Shown piece after piece: positions 63,758-64,000 of a stretch of DNA of 64,000 nucleotides. This DNA is from Bifidobacterium polysaccharolyticum. GTDB lineage: Bacteria; Actinomycetota; Actinomycetes; Actinomycetales; Bifidobacteriaceae. Position 1 is the stretch's first letter. Every line of letters starts with the position of its first letter. A model generated the notes under the pieces. It was not told the origin of the DNA. It saw only the letters and a list, made by a program, of their open reading frames with translations, and made no database searches. Made by a program: the position numbers and the translations under genes. The stretch covers positions 84,478 to 148,477 of the forward strand of contig NZ_JACFQG010000005.1 in NCBI RefSeq assembly GCF_016101585.1, in the 5' to 3' direction.

Positions 63758-63926
63758 GAGCGTGTTTGTGCTACTTATAGCTTTTTGATTGCCAGTCCGA
63801 TGCCTTCCTTGTTTTGGGGTTTCGTGGGAGCGTGTAATTGGTGTCGGGGTTTTTCGTGGGTTGGTTTCCTCCTTATGGAAGCTGGCCCGTCAATTATTGA
63901 TGTGAGTCGTTTCGGCTTCTTCATGG

Positions 63927-64000
63927 TTTTTTGTGGAGGGTTTGATTCTGGCTCAGGATGAACGCTGGCGGCGTGCTTAACACATGCAAGTCGAACGGGA
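63927..64000 (+). rRNA. 16S rRNA, 5' end only
   Basis: The sequence GGAGGGTTTGATTCTGGCTC followed by AGGATGAACGCTGGCGGCGT and the ACACATGCAAGTCGAACGGG segment is the start of a bacterial 16S rRNA. The TTTTTTGTGGAGGG start is characteristic of bifidobacteria. The gene runs off the right edge; the exact 5' end is placed by similarity and may be off by a few bases. Confidence 0.95.

Overview
The window (about 60% G+C) looks like a chromosomal segment of a Bifidobacterium, most plausibly a bee-gut lineage related to B. asteroides. The assignment rests on the bifidobacterial type of 16S rRNA 5' end at the right edge (63927-64000), the actinobacterial rRNA leader motif before it, and a sugar-centred gene set: ROK regulators, CUT1 ABC permeases without their own ATPase, GH13, GH36 and GH32 enzymes, and an OtsA-OtsB fusion. 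The species is an inference.

0-10 kb: the end of a GH32 beta-fructosidase; a copper module (csoR divergent from a cupredoxin/P-type ATPase/YHS fusion, with a textbook CsoR palindrome between them); a DAACS symporter; a small unsaturated-uronate module (GH105 hydrolase divergent from an SDR dehydrogenase and an RpiB-fold isomerase); tRNA-Leu(CAG); tgt. 10-23.6 kb: an HtrA-type protease, an atypical P-type ATPase, an FprA-type reductase, an ImmA/IrrE-DUF4411 pair, htpX, and a two-component system followed by an FtsX-type ABC exporter. 23.6-29.6 kb: an amino-sugar operon (AGE-family isomerase, ROK kinase, nagB, nagA) with a divergent ROK regulator and a palindromic operator.

29.7-31.2 kb: tRNA-Gly(CCC) followed by an A+T-richer islet. 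31-41 kb: housekeeping and envelope genes (DUF2188 protein, alpha/beta hydrolase, CPA1 antiporter, Ca-type P-ATPase, tadA, TSUP permease, ketopantoate-reductase-like protein). 41.4-50.4 kb: an alpha-galactoside/alpha-glucoside utilisation locus (GH36, ROK regulator, ABC binding protein and two permeases, GH13). The same operator-like sequence lies upstream of GH36 and between the regulator and the ABC genes, so the locus reads as one regulon. 50.6-54.8 kb: the trehalose synthase/phosphatase fusion and threonine ammonia-lyase.

54.9-61 kb: what I interpret as an integrated, decaying plasmid. It holds frameshifted remains of a RepA_C-like replication initiator, a bacteriocin-type ABC exporter with a DUF1430-like membrane protein, overlapping remains of two mobilisation genes with in-frame stops, tandem 8-bp repeats, a ribbon-helix-helix protein, a serine resolvase, and a membrane protein whose C-terminus seems to have been replaced at the element edge. 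A sirtuin and the rRNA promoter/leader close the window.

All family names come from motifs read by eye; no database search was possible.
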